Of a stretch of DNA of 64,000 nt, positions 53,083 through 62,358 are shown piece after piece. The DNA lies in contig CAYLHF010000016.1 of NCBI GenBank assembly GCA_964383365.1, forward strand, positions 1 through 64,000, given 5' to 3'. Positions within the stretch are counted from its first letter, which is position 1. Each line of letters opens with the position of its first letter. The notes beneath the pieces were generated by a model. The model was not told the DNA's origin. It saw only the letters and a program-made list of their open reading frames with translations, and made no database searches. Position numbers and translations under genes: made by a program. This DNA is from CAYLHF01 sp964383365. Its GTDB lineage: Bacteria > Bacteroidota > Rhodothermia > Rhodothermales > UBA10348.

Positions 53083-54216
53083 CTAAAAAAGCTGATTCAG
53101 CAGAGCCAGGTAGTCCTTGGCCTGCATACGCTTTCTGTTGGCAATATTCGAATTATTGGATTCGGATAGACGCGCAATTTCCGGAAACAGACCGGCTGGC
53201 ACCCCGAGTTCGTCAGGATGGGGCAATTCGAGTCGTTCAGCCAGATCTGAGATCCTTTCGATCAGTCCGTGAGGATAGTGTGGTAGCCGGTCGTTTAGAT
53301 CGTTCAATCGATCCGAGATGGCGGCCATCTGGTACGCCAGAACGGGTCGGAGCAGGACTGCATTCAACAGTCCGTGTGGGAGATTGCACTGTCCTCCGAT
53401 ACTCTCGGACAGACAATGGACGGCTCCGACATCCGCGTTTCCGAACGCCATCCCTGCGAGCGTGGAGGCTCGAATGACCCGTTCTCTCTGCATCGGTTCG
53501 CCTGGGTCCTGATAGCAAGGAACCAGGTGGTCAAACAGAAGTCGGATCGCTTCAATGGCGAGTATATCCGAAACCGGATTGGCCACATTCGATATATACG
53601 CCTCTACGGCGTGTGTCAGGGCATCCATGCCGGTCGATGCAATCAATGGTGGGGGAAGCGTCTCGATAAGATCGGCGTCAACGAGCGCTGCAAACGGAAA
53701 CATCCCATCTCCCTTCACGCTGAACTTCCGAAGGGCCGTGTGATCGCTGATGACGGATACCCAGGTTACTTCGGATCCCGTTCCACAGGTCGACGGGAGG
53801 GCCACAAACGGCAGCGACGGATTCGAAAAGCGGTTCATACCCTCGAAATCGATACAACTTCCTTCGTTTCTGCCGAGCATTGCCGCGCACTTGGCCGTGT
53901 CCAGTGTACTCCCGCCTCCGATGCCGAACACTACATCCGCATCGATAGATCGTACGAGTTCGGCCACGCGATCTACCGTCTCAACACCCGGGTTCGGCTC
54001 TACGTCCGTGAATACGAAGACTTTTTCTGCCACCCGATCCAGCAGTGCCTCCAGTTCGCCGGGCCAGGAAGTTTCGCTTATTCCGGGATCGGTAACGAGC
54101 AGAATGCTGTCCCACGAAAACCGGTCAGCGAGTTCCGGAGCCCTTTTTCGTGCACCGGGGACAAGGGTAGTCTGCGTAGGTAGTTGAAAACCCATACCAA
54201 CACCTTCAATATCCAT
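53083..54216 (-). CDS. Iron-containing alcohol dehydrogenase family protein
   Basis: A group III (iron) alcohol dehydrogenase of 377 residues. NAD(P)-binding is shown by FGIGGGSTLDTAKCAAM, and metal ligands are expected in ALVDADLIETLP, STGMDALTHAVEAYIS and AVHCLSESIGGQCNLPHG. LPSTCGTGSEVTWVSVI is the family's central block. The substrate alcohol cannot be read. The start at 54216 could instead be ATG 54195 (MGFQLPTQ). It lies nine bases behind the S41 peptidase on the same strand, so the two are probably co-transcribed. Confidence 0.9.
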   Translation of the reverse strand: MDIEGVGMGFQLPTQTTLVPGARKRAPELADRFSWDSILLVTDPGISETSWPGELEALLDRVAEKVFVFTDVEPNPGVETVDRVAELVRSIDADVVFGIGGGSTLDTAKCAAMLGRNEGSCIDFEGMNRFSNPSLPFVALPSTCGTGSEVTWVSVISDHTALRKFSVKGDGMFPFAALVDADLIETLPPPLIASTGMDALTHAVEAYISNVANPVSDILAIEAIRLLFDHLVPCYQDPGEPMQRERVIRASTLAGMAFGNADVGAVHCLSESIGGQCNLPHGLLNAVLLRPVLAYQMAAISDRLNDLNDRLPHYPHGLIERISDLAERLELPHPDELGVPAGLFPEIARLSESNNSNIANRKRMQAKDYLALLNQLF

Positions 54217-54225
54217 GAACCGGCG

Positions 54226-55965
54226 CTACTGCTCCTCAGAATGTGTCTTCGAAAGCTCGTCAGGTAGCATACTCAGCGATGCTGCGTTCGGCCACAATCC
54301 GAGTGCCGACTGAAACGTCGGGTCGATGGTGTTAAAGACCGGCCACCAGGCCTCACTCCGGAAGAGTCGCTGGGCAAGACGGGCTTTCAGGATCGTTTCA
54401 AGTCCCGAACGGGCCCTCTTGAGGTCGGATACGGTGAACGTATCCTCGGCTCCCGTCTTACCGGAGGCAGTCTGTCCGGCAGCTTCGCCAGAACCTCCCG
54501 CCCCTGCCGGAAGAAAAAGATAACCCTGGTTCTTGAGATAGGACACAAAGTCTGTCCATAATTCGGGATTCACCGTGAACGATGCAAGAAAGTCGTTCTT
54601 GTTGTCCTTCCACCGATCATGAATGGCCTCGCCGTTGGATGCGAATCGATCTCGAATGAAAAGAAATGCGGATCCTCGCGCCAGGACCCGGCGGAAGAGA
54701 CCATCTGCCAGGGGAGAAAGACTGTCGGGGGCTACGACAACATCCGGCATGACACCTCCCCCTCCGTACACCGTCCGGCCGTGGAGCGTTTCGAACTTGA
54801 GTGAATCCGGGATGTCACTCAAATACTCGGCAGGATGGAGCGTTGCCTGATCATAGGTGGCAAATTTCTCCTTGTAATATGCCTCGACGTCTCCGTTTTC
54901 ATAGGGCGTCTGAATGAGGCGTCCCGACGGCATAAAATATCGAGCGACCGTGATTTGAAGGATACTCCCGTCCCTGAGTTGGAACGGTCGCTGGACCAGG
55001 CCTTTTCCGAATGTCCTTCTCCCGACAATCAGCGCGCGGTCATGATCCTGAAGGGCCCCGGCGACGATCTCACTCCCGGAGGCCGAATTCTCATCAACGA
55101 GTACAATGACCGGTTCGGAGGCCAAAATTCCCCCTGGCGTTACCGGATCGACCTCATTCTCAGCCGCAACGCGACCCCGCGTGAAGACGATGGTACCCTG
55201 ACCATCCAGGAACTCGTCGGCGACGTCTATCGCGGCCTTCTTTATTCCACCCGGATTACCTCGCAGGTCCAGAACCAATTGCCTCATTCCGGCCTTTTTC
55301 AGGCGGTCGACGTGGGTAATGAATTCGTCATGCGTCGTCATGGCGAAACGACCGATCCTGACGTAGCCGGTCTGATCGTCCACCATATAACTGGCGTCGA
55401 CGCTGTAGAGTGGAATCTTCGCCCGTGTGATATCGAACGTAATCGGCTCAGTTACTCCAGGCCGGCCGATGGTGAGAGAAACATGCGTTCCGATCGGTCC
55501 CTTCAACTGTTTCTGAATCTCCAGGGATCCCGCGCCGACGATGCTCTCCTCTCCGACTTGAAGTAGCCTGTCTCCGGCCATGATTCCTACGCCCTCGCTC
55601 GGACCGTTCGGGAAAGTAGACGTGACGCGGGCGGTGTCTTCCGCTGGAACTTCAAACCATATTCCAATGCCCCCGAATGCCCCGGTATATTCTTCCTGGA
55701 CATTACGGACGTGATCGACATCGATGTAGACCGAATGCGGATCGAGTTGTTCGAGCATGGCACGGATTGCAGAATCAGTCATCTTACCGGATGTGACTTC
55801 GTCCACGTATTGCCTGTCGATGAGCAGAAAGGCATCTTCGAGCTTGCGAAGTTGCTCATACGTGTCATCCGATCCGATGACTTCGGCGGCCCGGATGCCG
55901 AAGAACCCGCCGATAAGGAGGAGTAAAACACCGGGAACGATGAATCGTTGATACTGCTTAATCAT
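54226..55965 (-). CDS. C-terminal processing peptidase, S41 family
   Basis: Tail-specific serine protease anchored to the inner membrane and facing the periplasm. The 579-residue product has an N-terminal anchor (FIVPGVLLLLIGGFFGIRAAEV) and a PDZ domain (GAFGGIGIWFEVPAEDTARV..GIMAGDRLLQVGEES, about residues 95-180). The catalytic Ser is in VDENSASGSEIVAGAL (about 310) with the Lys in RRTFGKGLVQRPF. About 200 C-terminal residues extend past the peptidase core, including a Gly/Ser-rich stretch. ATG 55965 is favoured by the anchor; 56004 is possible. ADH follows. Confidence 0.93.
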   Translation of the reverse strand: MIKQYQRFIVPGVLLLLIGGFFGIRAAEVIGSDDTYEQLRKLEDAFLLIDRQYVDEVTSGKMTDSAIRAMLEQLDPHSVYIDVDHVRNVQEEYTGAFGGIGIWFEVPAEDTARVTSTFPNGPSEGVGIMAGDRLLQVGEESIVGAGSLEIQKQLKGPIGTHVSLTIGRPGVTEPITFDITRAKIPLYSVDASYMVDDQTGYVRIGRFAMTTHDEFITHVDRLKKAGMRQLVLDLRGNPGGIKKAAIDVADEFLDGQGTIVFTRGRVAAENEVDPVTPGGILASEPVIVLVDENSASGSEIVAGALQDHDRALIVGRRTFGKGLVQRPFQLRDGSILQITVARYFMPSGRLIQTPYENGDVEAYYKEKFATYDQATLHPAEYLSDIPDSLKFETLHGRTVYGGGGVMPDVVVAPDSLSPLADGLFRRVLARGSAFLFIRDRFASNGEAIHDRWKDNKNDFLASFTVNPELWTDFVSYLKNQGYLFLPAGAGGSGEAAGQTASGKTGAEDTFTVSDLKRARSGLETILKARLAQRLFRSEAWWPVFNTIDPTFQSALGLWPNAASLSMLPDELSKTHSEEQ

Positions 55966-56146
55966 GACGGAACTGATTTCGGGAAATTGGCTTGCCATTC
56001 GCACGAGTCTGATTCGATCTGGTTTCGTTTTTGTTTCGACGGAACGACCTGATTTTGTCTATTCTCTTGGTGTAACCTTTTATGGTAGGCATCCGTTTTG
56101 ACCGTGGGTCAGTTACCGTAAGCAGACTGGATAATTATCGCGCCAC

Positions 56147-56671
56147 GTGAGTCCCATACAATACGATAATCTGTTCAGGCTACACAGACAGCGGGTATTC
56201 GGCTTCGCGTTTCACTATCTGGGTAATGAAGATGATGCTGCTGATGTTACACAGGAAGTCTTTATCCGGTTGTGGCGGAATCGCCGATCCATCGAGGCGG
56301 ACCGTCTCACGGGGTGGTTGTTGCGGGTCACACGGAACCTGTGTGTGGATGCCTACCGGAAAAAAACGACCAGATTACGATATATCAGTACAGATTCAGA
56401 CGGAATTGACGACCACGGTGATCGGCGACCGATGCCAGACTCCATTGCGGCCGGGAGTTTATTTAACGAGCGTCTGCAGACGGCGCTCAAGACACTGGGC
56501 GAACCCCACAGGAGCATCCTTATGCTCCGTGAAATAGAAGAATTTAAGTACGAGGAAATAAGTGATGCGTTGGACCTTCCACTCAATACCGTGAAGGTCT
56601 ATTTGCACAGAGCGCGCCGGGCGCTTCGGAAAGAATTGAGCGAGGCTCTGAGGTACGAATATGTCGAATGA
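56147..56671 (+). CDS. ECF-type RNA polymerase sigma factor
   Basis: A 174-residue sigma-70 family factor. Region 2 spans about residues 5-75 (LFRLHRQRVFGFAFHYLGNEDDAADVTQEVFIRLWRN, with RLTGWLLRVTRNLCVDAYRKK). Region 4 spans about 110-165 (LKTLGEPHRSILMLREIEEFKYEEISDALDLPLNTVKVYLHRARRAL). The start is a GTG at 56147. It overlaps the downstream membrane-bound anti-sigma candidate, the usual control pair, so its regulon probably responds to an envelope signal. The regulon itself is not visible. Confidence 0.93.
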   Translation: MSPIQYDNLFRLHRQRVFGFAFHYLGNEDDAADVTQEVFIRLWRNRRSIEADRLTGWLLRVTRNLCVDAYRKKTTRLRYISTDSDGIDDHGDRRPMPDSIAAGSLFNERLQTALKTLGEPHRSILMLREIEEFKYEEISDALDLPLNTVKVYLHRARRALRKELSEALRYEYVE

Positions 56672-57206
56672 CCGAGGTAACATATCGAGAGAAACACCCA
56701 TTGAGCGGTTCCTGGATGGCGATATGAATGCTGCTGACCGCAGGGCGTTCGAGGACTTGATACGGCAAGATGATTGGATCCGGCGTGAAACCGACCTTGC
56801 CCGATCGATCCTCGTCGGTCTCCACTCTATGGATGCCCCGGAAATTCCGGAGCGTGTGACGAAAGACGTTCGGCGTACTATTCGAAACGATCTTACCGGA
56901 GACGTAGCCGCATGGTTGAAAATCGTCTACCGAGAGAGGATGCGACCCAAACTCCAACCCATCGTCGCCATGGCCAGCCTTCTTGCCGTCGTCCTGTCAG
57001 CGGCACTTCTGGGAAGAAGCACACCGACGCCGGAGGTGTCGGGCGTAGAGTCGGCCAGGCAGGAAGTCGAGTGGACACTGGCGTACCTGTCCAGAGTAAG
57101 CCGTCGAACAGGTTCCGCTGTGAGGAGGAAGGCAATTCAACCGCTGGTAGTGGGCCCTGTATCCGATGCGGTCCGGCTGTTGAGTGAGAACGGTGAGGAC
57201 GAATAA
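56661..57206 (+). CDS. Putative anti-sigma factor, single-pass membrane protein
   Basis: A 181-residue protein with an acidic N-terminal segment of the anti-sigma kind (IERFLDGDMNAADRRAFEDLIRQDD) and one transmembrane helix near residues 101-118 (PIVAMASLLAVVLSAALLG). A short extracytoplasmic tail (about 60 residues) contains ARQEVEWTLAYLSRVSRRTG. No zinc-binding HxxxCxxC is present. Assignment rests on overlap with the sigma gene (11 bases) and topology. The TAA overlaps the DUF4252 start by one base. Confidence 0.75.
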   Translation: MSNDRGNISRETPIERFLDGDMNAADRRAFEDLIRQDDWIRRETDLARSILVGLHSMDAPEIPERVTKDVRRTIRNDLTGDVAAWLKIVYRERMRPKLQPIVAMASLLAVVLSAALLGRSTPTPEVSGVESARQEVEWTLAYLSRVSRRTGSAVRRKAIQPLVVGPVSDAVRLLSENGEDE

Positions 57207-57769
57207 TGGCGAAATTAACAGATACAATCATGACGATGAGGATAGTTTTGCTGGTCGTACTGTTCGGGGTGATCATCCGTCCGGCTGTCGCTCAGTCGGA
57301 TATCGAAGATGATCCGGGATTTGCAAGCTTCGGCGATCTTTCATCCGTTTTCGATCGAGATCCATCGCTGGAAGTCAATCTTCACGGAGTGCTTCTAAGA
57401 CTCGTCGCCGAGTCCTCGCGTATTTCGGATCCGGAGTTGGCCGACATGCTCGGCGACGTCAGGGCGATTTACGTTGTTGGTTTTCACCTGCGCAGGTCGG
57501 AGTACCGAAAAGTCATGCGGCACAACGAGATGATGGCAAAACGACTGAAGCGAAAGGGCTGGGAAAGCGCCGTCAGTGTCAGGAATGACGGAGAGGATGT
57601 GCATATGCTCATCCGGATGCGCGCCGAAGAAATAGTCGGCCTGACGGTACTCTCCGTGACGGTAGATGAGGGAGAAAGCGTCTATCTCAACATCGTAGGC
57701 AACATCGATCCCGAACAGATTGGGCGCATCGGTGAAAAATTCGACCTGGAAGGTCTGAGAGACTGGTAA
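57206..57769 (+). CDS. DUF4252 domain protein, exported
   Basis: A 187-residue protein with a signal peptide (MRIVLLVVLFGVIIRPAVAQS); starts at 57206, 57230 or 57236 all retain it. The mature part matches DUF4252 by pattern: an acidic start, VNLHGVLLRLVAESSRI, IYVVGFHLRR, and VHMLIRMRAEEIVGLTVLSV with a terminal ESVYLNIVGNIDPEQI. DUF4252 proteins are frequent in Bacteroidota, often next to ECF sigma/anti-sigma genes, as here. The role is unknown; a product or sensor of the envelope regulon is plausible. Confidence 0.8.
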   Translation: MAKLTDTIMTMRIVLLVVLFGVIIRPAVAQSDIEDDPGFASFGDLSSVFDRDPSLEVNLHGVLLRLVAESSRISDPELADMLGDVRAIYVVGFHLRRSEYRKVMRHNEMMAKRLKRKGWESAVSVRNDGEDVHMLIRMRAEEIVGLTVLSVTVDEGESVYLNIVGNIDPEQIGRIGEKFDLEGLRDW

Positions 57770-57920
57770 TCAGCGACGAATGCGTACTCCGAGACTCTGT
57801 CAGGATTTTTGAATCGGCTCTAGAAACAGGAATCCATTCGACTCGTATGCTCGCTCTGTAACCACTGGCGGGTGATTCACCCATTTTCTGTACTTCGAGT
57901 CAACACAGACGCACGATTCC

Positions 57921-58517
57921 ATGAAAGCAGCCCTGATCGGCCTGGGAGGCCTCCTTCTACTCATCGTCCTGATTCTCATGTCGGCTATTCCGGCTTACAA
58001 TGGTCTTGTTGACCGGGATGAAAACGTAACTCGCAGTTGGGCAGATGTCGAGACCCAATATCAGCGTCGTGCTGATTTGATTCCGAATCTGGTAAACACC
58101 GTGAAGGGTGCCGCAGACTTTGAAAAAGAAACGCTGGATGCGGTGATCTCAGCACGCGCCCGTGCAACGTCGGTAACCGTCTCGCCCGGAGATCTCTCCG
58201 ATCCTTCCAAGATGGAAGCATTCATGTCCGCTCAGAATTCGCTGTCCGGGGCGCTGGGACGTCTGCTGGTGGTATCAGAGAATTATCCGACTTTGCAGGC
58301 CACGGAATCATTCCGTCAGCTCCAGGATCAATTGGAAGGGACCGAAAACAGAATCAATGTCGCCAGACGGGATTACAACGATGCGGTGCAGAACTACAAC
58401 AGCAAGGTTCGACGATTCCCGGGCTCGCTCGTCGCATCGTTCGCCGGATTCGAACGTCGGACGCCGTTCGAGGCACAGGCCGGTGCTGAAAAGGCTCCAC
58501 AGGTTGATTTTAACTGA
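57921..58517 (+). CDS. lemA: LemA family protein
   Basis: A 198-residue inner-membrane protein with one N-terminal helix (ALIGLGGLLLLIVLILMSAI). The LemA body follows: YNGLVDRDENVTRSWADVETQYQRRADLIPNLVNTVKG, a helical core, and the ending YNDAVQNYNSKVRRFPGSLVA with FAGFERRTPFEA. LemA is a helical-bundle protein of unclear function, commonly paired with TPM-domain proteins. The TPM gene follows after 15 bases. Confidence 0.95.
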   Translation: MKAALIGLGGLLLLIVLILMSAIPAYNGLVDRDENVTRSWADVETQYQRRADLIPNLVNTVKGAADFEKETLDAVISARARATSVTVSPGDLSDPSKMEAFMSAQNSLSGALGRLLVVSENYPTLQATESFRQLQDQLEGTENRINVARRDYNDAVQNYNSKVRRFPGSLVASFAGFERRTPFEAQAGAEKAPQVDFN

Positions 58518-58532
58518 GCTGATTCGAATTTC

Positions 58533-59300
58533 ATGCGCAAGATCGTATTCCTTCTCTTCTCCGTTCTCTTCGTCGTTCCGGGTGTGTTCGGTCAACGCGT
58601 CAACGTTCTCGAACCGACCGGGAAATGGGTGACGGATGAGGGAGATTTTCTCTCTACCGGCCAGGAGCGGATACTATCCCGGATGCTATCAGGTTATGCG
58701 GATTCAACGTCCACACAGATCGTGATTGTAACGTTGAAGGACCTGCAAGGGGCGAGTGCGTCGGATTATGCGGTCTCACTCGGGCGGAAATGGAAGATTG
58801 GTCAGGAGGGAAAGGACAACGGCATCGTAGTTCTCCTTTCCCGAGCTGAACGGGATGTATACATTTCGACAGGATATGGCATGGAGGGAGCCATCACGGA
58901 TGCACTCTCCGGAAAAATCATACGATCTCTCATGATTCCCCGATTCCGGGAAGGGCAGTTCTTCGAGGGTCTCAGAGATGGAGTCTCAGCGGTCATTATG
59001 GCAGCTTCGGGCGAGTTCGAAGCGGAAGATCTTCCGGCTGATCAGGACAGTGGAGGAACGATTCCGCTGTCATTTCTGATCATGATCGGGTTTATCATAT
59101 ACTCAATCATTGCCTCTCGTGGCAAACATGGGGGGCGCGGGCGTGGTCACCGACGCAACGACAGTCTCCTGCCCATTATTCTCTGGAGTGCGCTCGGTGG
59201 CGGAGGTCGCAGCGGCTTCGGTGGCGGCGGCTTCGGTGGGGGAGGCTTCGGTGGGGGAGGAGGAAGCTTTGGTGGCGGCGGTGCAGGAGGAAGCTGGTAG
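58533..59300 (+). CDS. TPM domain protein (YgcG-like) with Gly-rich tail
   Basis: A 255-residue exported protein: signal peptide (IVFLLFSVLFVVPGVFG), TPM domain at about residues 28-150 (WVTDEGDFLSTGQERILSRML, TQIVIVTLKDLQG, KDNGIVVLLSRAERDVYISTGYGMEGAITD). One transmembrane segment follows (PLSFLIMIGFIIYSIIA), then a basic loop and a 35-residue Gly/Phe/Ser tail (repeats of GFGGGG). It pairs with LemA, as in many phyla. A thylakoid TPM homologue is an acid phosphatase, but activity here is not predictable. Confidence 0.92.
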   Translation: MRKIVFLLFSVLFVVPGVFGQRVNVLEPTGKWVTDEGDFLSTGQERILSRMLSGYADSTSTQIVIVTLKDLQGASASDYAVSLGRKWKIGQEGKDNGIVVLLSRAERDVYISTGYGMEGAITDALSGKIIRSLMIPRFREGQFFEGLRDGVSAVIMAASGEFEAEDLPADQDSGGTIPLSFLIMIGFIIYSIIASRGKHGGRGRGHRRNDSLLPIILWSALGGGGRSGFGGGGFGGGGFGGGGGSFGGGGAGGSW

Positions 59301-59327
59301 GGCCGGCTCGTCAGATAACCACCTGAA

Positions 59328-59852
59328 TCAATGAGGGCTTACGGTTACGGGGCCGGGTAAAGAGTCTCCGCTGGCGACCTTGATATTGGTGACCGAGTGC
59401 CCCAGAAAAGCGGTCGTCGCGAGTTCTTTCGCCTGCTGAGAGATTTGCGGACGGTGCTTTTTTTCGGATCGGTCTACGGAAGACGTCCCTGTATCCTCGG
59501 CCGGTAACACGGCGTTGTGCATATGGGAACGGCGCGTCTGGTCGTCCATTGAAAGCAGACGATAACGGTCAATCTCGTATTTCCACAATCCAGCCCCTCG
59601 AATCCGGACACCGATGACATCGCCATCGTGCAGGTGGATGGCGAGATTGGTATGATCCGCACCAGTCCACCAGATCGTTTCTCTTACTTCGCCGAGATGA
59701 ATGGTTCTTCTGAAACGTCCTGAAAATGACCATGAGGCCAATTCCAGCCGATCAGTCTTCAGCTGAATACGGGAAAAGAAGAGTCCGCTCTCATCGATGC
59801 GACATCTATTGGAGAGCGAAACCGGAACACCAGGAATAGTACCGATTTTCAT
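59328..59852 (-). CDS. Hypothetical protein with beta-rich PH-like central region
   Basis: A 174-residue protein. The first about 110 residues alternate hydrophobic strands (SGLFFSRIQLKTDRLELASW, RRTIHLGEVRETIWWTGADH, NLAIHLHDGDVIGVRIRG, AGLWKYEID), a pattern like a bacterial pleckstrin-homology-type barrel. The C-terminal 55 residues are polar and probably disordered. No signal peptide is seen. The ATG at 59852 is chosen because the upstream in-frame extension is low-complexity. It converges with the TPM gene and diverges from the TPR gene. I do not recognise the family. Confidence 0.6.
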   Translation of the reverse strand: MKIGTIPGVPVSLSNRCRIDESGLFFSRIQLKTDRLELASWSFSGRFRRTIHLGEVRETIWWTGADHTNLAIHLHDGDVIGVRIRGAGLWKYEIDRYRLLSMDDQTRRSHMHNAVLPAEDTGTSSVDRSEKKHRPQISQQAKELATTAFLGHSVTNIKVASGDSLPGPVTVSPH

Positions 59853-59931
59853 GGAGTGCTTTAACTCTGGGCGGTGTGTTAGCAGACTGTCACACGAGTG
59901 GGTACGAACAAAAAATAAAAATTTGCGATCC

Positions 59932-60261
59932 ATGTCTGCTGATCGATTGGAATCCCTGCGTGCCTTCCTTCTTGAGGATCCGGATGATCCGTTTATTCGT
60001 TTCGCACTGGGTTCCGAATTGAGCAACAGAGGTCAGTTTGAGGATGCTCTCGCTATATTCAGTGACCTCGTCACCGATGCTCCTGATTATATTGGGACGT
60101 ACTATCATCTGGGGAAGCTCCTTGAACAGATGGACCACGTGAATGACGCGATTGAGATATACCGAACGGGCATCGATCGGGCAGGCGAACTCAGAGAACA
60201 TCACGCTCGCGCGGAGTTGCAGTCCGCATTGATGGAAGCAGAAGGATTTGGATTTGAATAG
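59932..60261 (+). CDS. Small tetratricopeptide-repeat protein
   Basis: A 109-residue soluble protein made of about two TPR units: FIRFALGSELSNRGQFEDALAIFSDLVTDAPDY and IGTYYHLGKLLEQMDHVNDAIEIYRTGIDRAGE, followed by a capping helix (ARAELQSALMEAEGFGFE). TPR solenoids mediate protein contacts. The ATG at 59932 gives the usual helix start (SADRLESLRAFLLEDPDDP). It precedes the LysM-RlpA gene by 61 bases on the same strand. Confidence 0.88.
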   Translation: MSADRLESLRAFLLEDPDDPFIRFALGSELSNRGQFEDALAIFSDLVTDAPDYIGTYYHLGKLLEQMDHVNDAIEIYRTGIDRAGELREHHARAELQSALMEAEGFGFE

Positions 60262-60322
60262 CGCGAAGTACGGACCCGGAGGCCAGTGGACAGGCCGCCG
60301 GTCTCAACCAGAACGAGACACG

Positions 60323-61477
60323 ATGAAAGTCAAACGGATGATGACGGGAGGCGGTAGATACCGGTATATATTGGTGTCGATCACGCTACTCTCTATGCTC
60401 TCTGTTGTCGGGACCGTCGCAGGACAGGACAACGGATACTACGTCGTTCAGAAGGGGGATACCCTTTTCAGAATTGCACGGTCGCACGGTCTGACGGTAG
60501 CCAGGCTTCGGACCATGAACGACCTGCCCTCTGATCGAATCAGGGTGGGACAGCGCCTTCGAATCCGCGAGAAGGAACCGGTCTCCGGCTGGACCCGGCC
60601 CTCCGGAGATGTAACGGATCGAAACCCGGAGGAGCTGGCGGAGAAAGCGGTCGTCGATCCGGTACGGGCGATCCCGGATTCGTTGACCCTGGGGGTTGAA
60701 TCGTCGGCCGTCGCCCGGGACTCTGTGGACGCGACTGCTGCCCCTGATTCTGCAGAAGCGGCTGCTACCGATAGTATGATCCACCGTGCCTCGGATATAC
60801 CGGACTCCCCTGAGACACCAGCTCCTGTTGGCATTAGTCCACCTCCAGAGGGCACGGCTCCGTTCCGGACCGAAGATGGCGATACGTTTTACAGTCTTGC
60901 TGCCCGAATGTCTATTTCTGTGGATTCCCTGGAGCATATGAATCCAGAAGCTCCGGAATTCTTTTCCAGACGAACCCTTCTTTTCGTTCCAGAAGAAAAG
61001 CTCTCGAGGGCGTATCGGATAAAGCGCGGGGACACGTTGTTTGGAATCGCGAATCGTTTTTCCGTCAGCGCCTCTGCTATACGATCGGCCAACAATATGA
61101 AGACCTCCAGCCTTCGCGCCGGACAGACGCTTATGATCCCAGGCCAGGGTATGCATGCCGGCGGTGACGAGGCCTTGATCCCCGGGGTGACCACAACGGG
61201 TACCGGTGTGGTCTATCCGGATACATTCAACGGCCGCATTGTTGCCAATGGTAGTACCTATGATCCGGAGCGACTTACCATATCTCACCCGACCCTGCCG
61301 ATTGGAGTCATCGTTTACGTCAGTGCAACCGGAACGGATAAGCATACGTTTGCTGAGGTGACAGACCGGGGATTCGTCTCCGATCCACCGATCATTGATC
61401 TTTCGGGTTCGGTTGCAGATGTGCTCGGCATATCGGCCGGCATTCCGGCATCAATCGACATTCGATTGGTACACTGA
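60323..61477 (+). CDS. LysM/RlpA-like (double-psi beta-barrel) envelope protein
   Basis: A 384-residue exported peptidoglycan-associated protein. A signal or anchor (ILVSITLLSMLSVVGTVAGQ) is followed by three LysM modules: YYVVQKGDTLFRIARSHGLTVARLR (about residue 40), a diverged one at DTFYSLAARMSISVDSLEHM (about 205) and YRIKRGDTLFGIANRFSVSASAI (about 245). An acidic Ser/Ala/Pro linker separates the first two. The C-terminus (GTGVVYPDTFNGRIVANG ... FAEVTDRGF) is a double-psi beta-barrel like RlpA. RlpA homologues include lytic transglycosylases or septal factors; catalytic competence here is not certain. Confidence 0.88.
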   Translation: MKVKRMMTGGGRYRYILVSITLLSMLSVVGTVAGQDNGYYVVQKGDTLFRIARSHGLTVARLRTMNDLPSDRIRVGQRLRIREKEPVSGWTRPSGDVTDRNPEELAEKAVVDPVRAIPDSLTLGVESSAVARDSVDATAAPDSAEAAATDSMIHRASDIPDSPETPAPVGISPPPEGTAPFRTEDGDTFYSLAARMSISVDSLEHMNPEAPEFFSRRTLLFVPEEKLSRAYRIKRGDTLFGIANRFSVSASAIRSANNMKTSSLRAGQTLMIPGQGMHAGGDEALIPGVTTTGTGVVYPDTFNGRIVANGSTYDPERLTISHPTLPIGVIVYVSATGTDKHTFAEVTDRGFVSDPPIIDLSGSVADVLGISAGIPASIDIRLVH

Positions 61478-61546
61478 TCGGAGGGCCGGATAAACGCATC
61501 GACGCGTCCGTCCGGCAACGTACAGGACCGACTAGACAGGTAAGAC

Positions 61547-62308
61547 ATGGAACCGAAACCGGTGGACAATCTGAGCTATTTCGCTCTTACGCGAACCGCT
61601 ACATACGGATTTCTGGCGGCACTACCGCTATTCGCTGCCTACGAAACCTTGATTTTCTTACTAAATGAAGGCGAAGTGGCTCAGATCCGGGTCGGGGCAG
61701 ATGTATGGGTGAAGGATGTACTGGCATCTTTCGGCGGCACGGGTCTGTTTTCTCTCGGCATCCTGGTTCTTGTCATCGGACTGGCCGTTTTCGTCGCAGA
61801 GCGGAAAAAGCATATTCCGTTGCGTCCGGCGTACTTCGGAGGAATCATAGCCGAGAGTCTGCTTTACGCCGTGGTCGTAGCCTTCGTGATTTCCTCCCTG
61901 GTAGGAATGATTTTCTCGATGGGATTGACACTTCTTCCGACGACGGCCGTCGGGTCGGGCGTGCAGGAGATGTCCACGATGCGCATGATTGTCCTGTCCA
62001 TCGGTGCCGGCCTGTACGAAGAATTGATTTTCAGAGTCGTTCTGGTCGGCGGTTTGTTTTACTTTTTTCAACTCGTTCTGGAAGGGAAAACGGGGGCATA
62101 CGTTCTGGCCGCCATCCTGGGGGCGATGGCGTTCAGTGCTGTCCACTATATGGGATCGATGGGAGACTCGTTCGAGCTTCCGTCGTTTGTGTTTCGATTC
62201 CTGTTCGGATTGGCACTCAATTTCCTGTATCTGACCCGCGGGTTTGCAATCGCTGCGTGGACGCACGCACTTTACGATGTCATGGTCGTAACACAAGTCG
62301 CAAGTTGA
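61547..62308 (+). CDS. CPBP family intramembrane glutamic endopeptidase
   Basis: A 253-residue membrane protein of the CAAX-protease/bacteriocin-processing family, with about seven hydrophobic segments. Motif 1 is YEELIFRVVLVG (EExxxR), motif 2 the conserved FSAVHYMGS His, and motif 3 WTHALYDVM, the three blocks of the glutamate intramembrane protease site. Substrates are unknown; bacterial members process peptides or act in immunity. It precedes the M50 gene by 50 bases. Confidence 0.92.
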   Translation: MEPKPVDNLSYFALTRTATYGFLAALPLFAAYETLIFLLNEGEVAQIRVGADVWVKDVLASFGGTGLFSLGILVLVIGLAVFVAERKKHIPLRPAYFGGIIAESLLYAVVVAFVISSLVGMIFSMGLTLLPTTAVGSGVQEMSTMRMIVLSIGAGLYEELIFRVVLVGGLFYFFQLVLEGKTGAYVLAAILGAMAFSAVHYMGSMGDSFELPSFVFRFLFGLALNFLYLTRGFAIAAWTHALYDVMVVTQVAS

Positions 62309-62358
62309 CGTAGCACAATCAGCCCGTCAAACCCGAGTCAAACAGAGGGAGATCGTCG

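Noticed and set aside
56005..56146. ECF-type autoregulatory promoter (GGAAC near 56039) before the sigma gene
   Set aside because: The distance to a -10-like GTC is about 11 bases instead of the usual 16-17, so the match is not convincing.
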